From Prorocentrum cordatum (lineage: Eukaryota; Sar; Dinophyceae; Prorocentrales; Prorocentraceae): DNA of 34,867 nucleotides. Location of the stretch: positions 153,303 through 188,169 of the forward strand of contig CAUYUJ010019075.1 of assembly GCA_963575745.1 (NCBI GenBank), given 5' to 3'. A model generated the notes under the pieces. The model ran no database searches, had not been told where the DNA came from, and worked only from the letters and a program-made list of their open reading frames with translations. This document shows, in pieces, positions 32,935 through 34,867 of this stretch (position 1 is the first letter of the stretch; each line of letters begins with the position of its first letter). The translations under genes and the position numbers were made by a program.

Positions 32935-34267
32935 CTACTGCTGCTGCTGCTGCTGGTCATCCTCATCATCCCCGTACTCTTCGTACCACCGCCTGCACCC
33001 CGCAAGCACCATCCCCGCCTTCTCGTGACGATCGAACTCGTAGATCCAGTCGTCGGCGATCTGCTTGTCCTGCCCCCAACCCGCGCGGGCCGTGTCCCAT
33101 GTCATCTCCCATCTTCGTGCTCAAACGTGATCCCATCATCCTCCCGCTTGCCCTTAGTCGTCAATCATAGTCGCAACCATCGTATGTAGTCGACATCGCC
33201 AATCGCCGTCGCAATCCCTCCCCCCGTCCTTGTTCGGGTTGTAATACGGCTTCAACCACGCTGGAGGAGGCCGACCGTCGGTCCTGCGAGCGCGGGTGGG
33301 TGAGTACAACAACGGATCGCAGAGGGAAGGAGAGGAGGGGGATCAGGAGGAACCAGTAAGGATGACAGATGGAGTCATGTGAGGGACGAAGCGCTGTTTA
33401 CATTGGGGCTCAAACATATCTTACTCAATCCTCCATCCTCCATCCGTCTCTCCACTCTCCCGATACCCTATCAACCCTATGTCCCTCGCACAGCTGTGCC
33501 CTCTGAGCGACATCTCTGCGCGCTTACCCCGACGCGGGTCCTGCACTTCACGATACCTTGTGATACGTGCCGCAAGCATGCTCGAAGCCGATGGCCCGCG
33601 AATCGCGGGCAGGCGTATGTTGACCGCCCGTCTCTTCCTCTTCGTCGTAGTCCTTCTCCTCCTCCCCCACCTCGTAATCTGTTTCCTCCCCCTTCTACTC
33701 CTGCCTCCTCCATTCCGTCCTCCACCCCTTCCCCCGTACGTCCCCATCCACATACCAGTTGTCACCCATGCCACACTTGTCATCCTATGTCTGTCGGGCC
33801 CATGGCGAAACCTGTCTGATCATATACGATGTCTCTCTCGCCCAGCTGTCGATCTCGTCCCCTAATTCCCAGTCTCCGTCTTTTTTGCGGGCCATCGCTG
33901 TCAGCGGCTTGATGAGGCCACCAACCGTGATCTGCTCGTCAGGGTGGATCGCCTGCTGCGGCCCTCCCTGCTACCTCACCATCTCCCCACCCTCCACATC
34001 ATGGTCAATATCATACTCCTCCTCTTTCCTCCCCCTTCCAACCTCCAAATCCTGCTTGTCCCTTCACTCTGACAATTCCCCCGTCGCCTCGCGCACGGAC
34101 TTGATCACATCCTTGAGATGCTTGAGTTTCTCGCCGTCGGGCCTGTCCTCTAAGTCAGTCGTGTACTCGATCGTCCATGGCTGCTCGATCGTTTTCTTGA
34201 AAATCTGTTCTAACGTCGCCTCCAAGCCAGAGCCATCGCACACGGCCTGTTTGCCTTTGCTCATCAT
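32935..34267 (-). CDS. Unknown multi-exon transposon gene (first gene of the element)
   Basis: Not recognised. Likely start ATG at 34267 or 34264 (MMSKGKQAVCDGSGLEATLE...). Exon 1 ends at 34088 (GAG|GCGACG); exon 2 is 33952-33812 (AIHPDEQITVGGLIKPLTAM..., ending MIRQ|GTTT); the 135-bp intron between them has GCGA at both borders. Further exon pieces: from 33283 (DGRPPPAWLKPYYNPNKDGG), around 33150 (KREDDGITFEHEDG), and a last piece WDTARAGWGQDKQIADDWIY... that ends in a (CAG)6 Gln run and the TAG at 32935-32937. Some frames between exon 2 and the end do not join cleanly, so one more exon or a frameshift is likely. The product is probably about 200-250 aa, Trp/Asp-rich. Confidence 0.5.
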
Positions 34268-34448
34268 ATGAGCATCAAAAACATCTCTCGGGCCCGAACT
34301 CAGACGGTGGGCGCGGCAGCGGGTGACGAGGTGAAAGAAGACGAGGAAACGAGGAGGAGGAGGAGGAGATAATGAGTTTTTTGTATATGTTATCTTGCTA
34401 TTTTAGCGAGTTAGGTCATTTAGTTTGGCACAACCTAATTCACATACT
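34268..34448. other. Transposon right end, upstream of the first gene
   Basis: About 34275-34370 is GC-rich and ends in a short GGA tract; 34371-34448 is AT-rich (TTTTTTGTATATG, TAGCGAGTTAGG). It probably holds the promoter of the first element gene; no motif is certain. Confidence 0.4.
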
Positions 34449-34540
34449 TGGATAGATCCGGAAAACTACCTGGATAGAACCGGCTCGAGAGGGGTCTATC
34501 CTGTTAGAACCGGAAATTAAGGATCTAACCGATAGAACCG
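34449..34540. promoter_or_regulatory. Right subterminal motif cluster (GGATAGAACCGG type)
   Basis: TTGGATAGATCCGGAAAA at about 34448-34465, TGGATAGAACCGG at 34471-34483, the inverted GGTCTATCC at 34493-34501, TTAGAACCGGAAA at 34504-34516, and GATAGAACCG at 34531-34540. It mirrors the left cluster at 18869-18960. Confidence 0.7.
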
Positions 34541-34553
34541 TGGAACCTGTGGG
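34521..34553 (-). repeat. Right terminal inverted repeat
   Basis: The complement reads CCCACAGGTTCCACGGTTCT then ATCGGTTAGATCC, matching the left end (18857-18889) exactly over 11 bp and largely beyond. Confidence 0.88.
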
Positions 34554-34867
34554 GAGCGGCCTCCGGCACCGTTTCCGGACGGATCCGCTGGATCCGCTGG
34601 ATCCGCTGGATCCGGTGACGAATCCCAAACCGGCGCCCTCGCCTGAGACTTCCTCACAAAACGGGCCCCGGGGGGGATGCCCAGAGGAGCCCAGAGCGGC
34701 CTCCGGCACCGTTTCCGGACGGATCCGCTGGATCCGCTGGATCCGGTGACGAATCCCAAACCGGCGCCCTCGCCTGAGACATCCTCACAAAACGGGCCCC
34801 GGGGGGGATGCCCAGAGGAGCCCAGAGCGGCCTCGGGCACCTTTTTCGGACGGATCCGCTGGATCCG
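34554..34867 (+). repeat. 131/140-bp satellite array, right block (continues past the window)
   Basis: It resumes in the middle of a unit (GAGCGGCCTCCGG), the exact continuation of the unit cut at 18856. The first unit has three GCTGGATCC sub-repeats and carries GAGACTTCC instead of GAGACATCC; the next (34687-34817) is 131 bp. The last visible unit has small differences (CCTCGGGCACCTTTTTCGG). Confidence 0.95.

Larger units (their letters stand above)
18857..34553 (-). mobile_element. Giant DNA transposon (15,697 bp), CACTA/Tnp2-like, inserted in the satellite array
   Basis: Seen: terminal inverted repeats CCCACAGGTTC (18857-18867) and GAACCTGTGGG (34543-34553), perfect for 11 bp, with similarity continuing to about 33 bp (...TCTATC-GTTAGA-CC on both ends). 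Clusters of a GGATAGAACCGG motif in both orientations lie next to each end. The left and right array blocks join exactly apart from the duplicated GA. Inside, all recognisable genes are on the minus strand and include a DDE transposase with Tnp2-like motif order. Inferred: a member of the CACTA/CMC group or a relative, judged from transposase motifs, 2-bp duplication and subterminal repeats; the ends start CCCAC, not CACTA. Strand is given as the direction of its genes. The transposase frame shows no obvious disabling mutation, so it may be autonomous or recently so. Confidence 0.9.

Noticed and set aside
32559-33170. Plus-strand frame with repeated QTTFRLLSDYF
   Set aside because: It is the translation of the 11-bp motif array; the frame rotates with the 11-bp period and lies opposite the real genes.
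18857-34553. Viral or retrotransposon origin of the large insertion
   Set aside because: No reverse transcriptase, integrase, capsid or polymerase motifs were seen. Terminal inverted repeats, a 2-bp duplication and a Tnp2-like DDE protein fit a DNA transposon better.
1-34867. tRNA, rRNA, snRNA or spliced-leader RNA genes
   Set aside because: I looked for TTCGA-type T-loops with matching stems and for the full spliced-leader gene. Only the leader relic at 5130-5151 was found, and it has no Sm site or stem-loops after it.

Overview
The window looks like nuclear DNA of a dinoflagellate. Three things seen in the sequence support this. (1) A near-exact copy (20 of 22 positions) of the dinoflagellate spliced leader lies in the 5' UTR of the only clear gene of the left half (5130-5151). 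(2) The introns that can be inferred use AG|GA, AG|GC and AG|GT donors with an AG|G acceptor, as known for dinoflagellates. (3) The transposase and methyltransferase-like proteins resemble, as I remember them, protein families that are very abundant in dinoflagellate genomes. The DNA is GC-rich, gene-poor and full of microsatellites.

Layout. 1-16.68 kb: dispersed and tandem repeats (CTATG satellite, 53-bp minisatellite, ATCGAT-rich ~500-bp repeats, a MITE-like family, purine tracts). They surround one convincing gene, an intronless four-finger CCCH zinc-finger protein (5223-6332) that appears to be a retroposed processed mRNA. 16,682-18,856: a 131/140-bp BamHI-site-rich tandem array of 16 full units. 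The same array resumes at 34,554 and runs off the right end.

Between the two array blocks lies the main discovery, a 15,697-bp insertion (18,857-34,553). Its ends are inverted repeats (CCCACAGGTTC, perfect for 11 bp and similar for about 33 bp). It carries clusters of a subterminal motif (GGATAGAACCGG and variants) and is flanked by a 2-bp duplication (GA) that splits one array unit precisely. It is therefore a very large DNA transposon of CACTA/Tnp2-like organisation.

All recognisable genes inside it are on the minus strand. In transcription order they are an unknown gene (34,267-32,935); an unknown basic/acidic protein (32,485-31,122); a ~950-residue coiled-coil protein (30,886-27,056); a DDE/Tnp2-like transposase (25,324-22,540); a methyltransferase-like protein with FCGKG, a Cys-containing central motif and ENP (22,778-21,453); and a further unknown gene (21,326-19,873). 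Arrays of an 11-bp motif (TTTCAGACTAC) lie at three gene boundaries and seem to divide the element into four transcription units. One intron of the methyltransferase-like gene is almost entirely a 117-bp hairpin with 17-bp terminal inverted repeats, that is, an introner-like element.

No rRNA, tRNA or CRISPR array was found. Exon boundaries are inferred by eye from reading frame and splice consensus. Functions of four of the six element genes are unknown.
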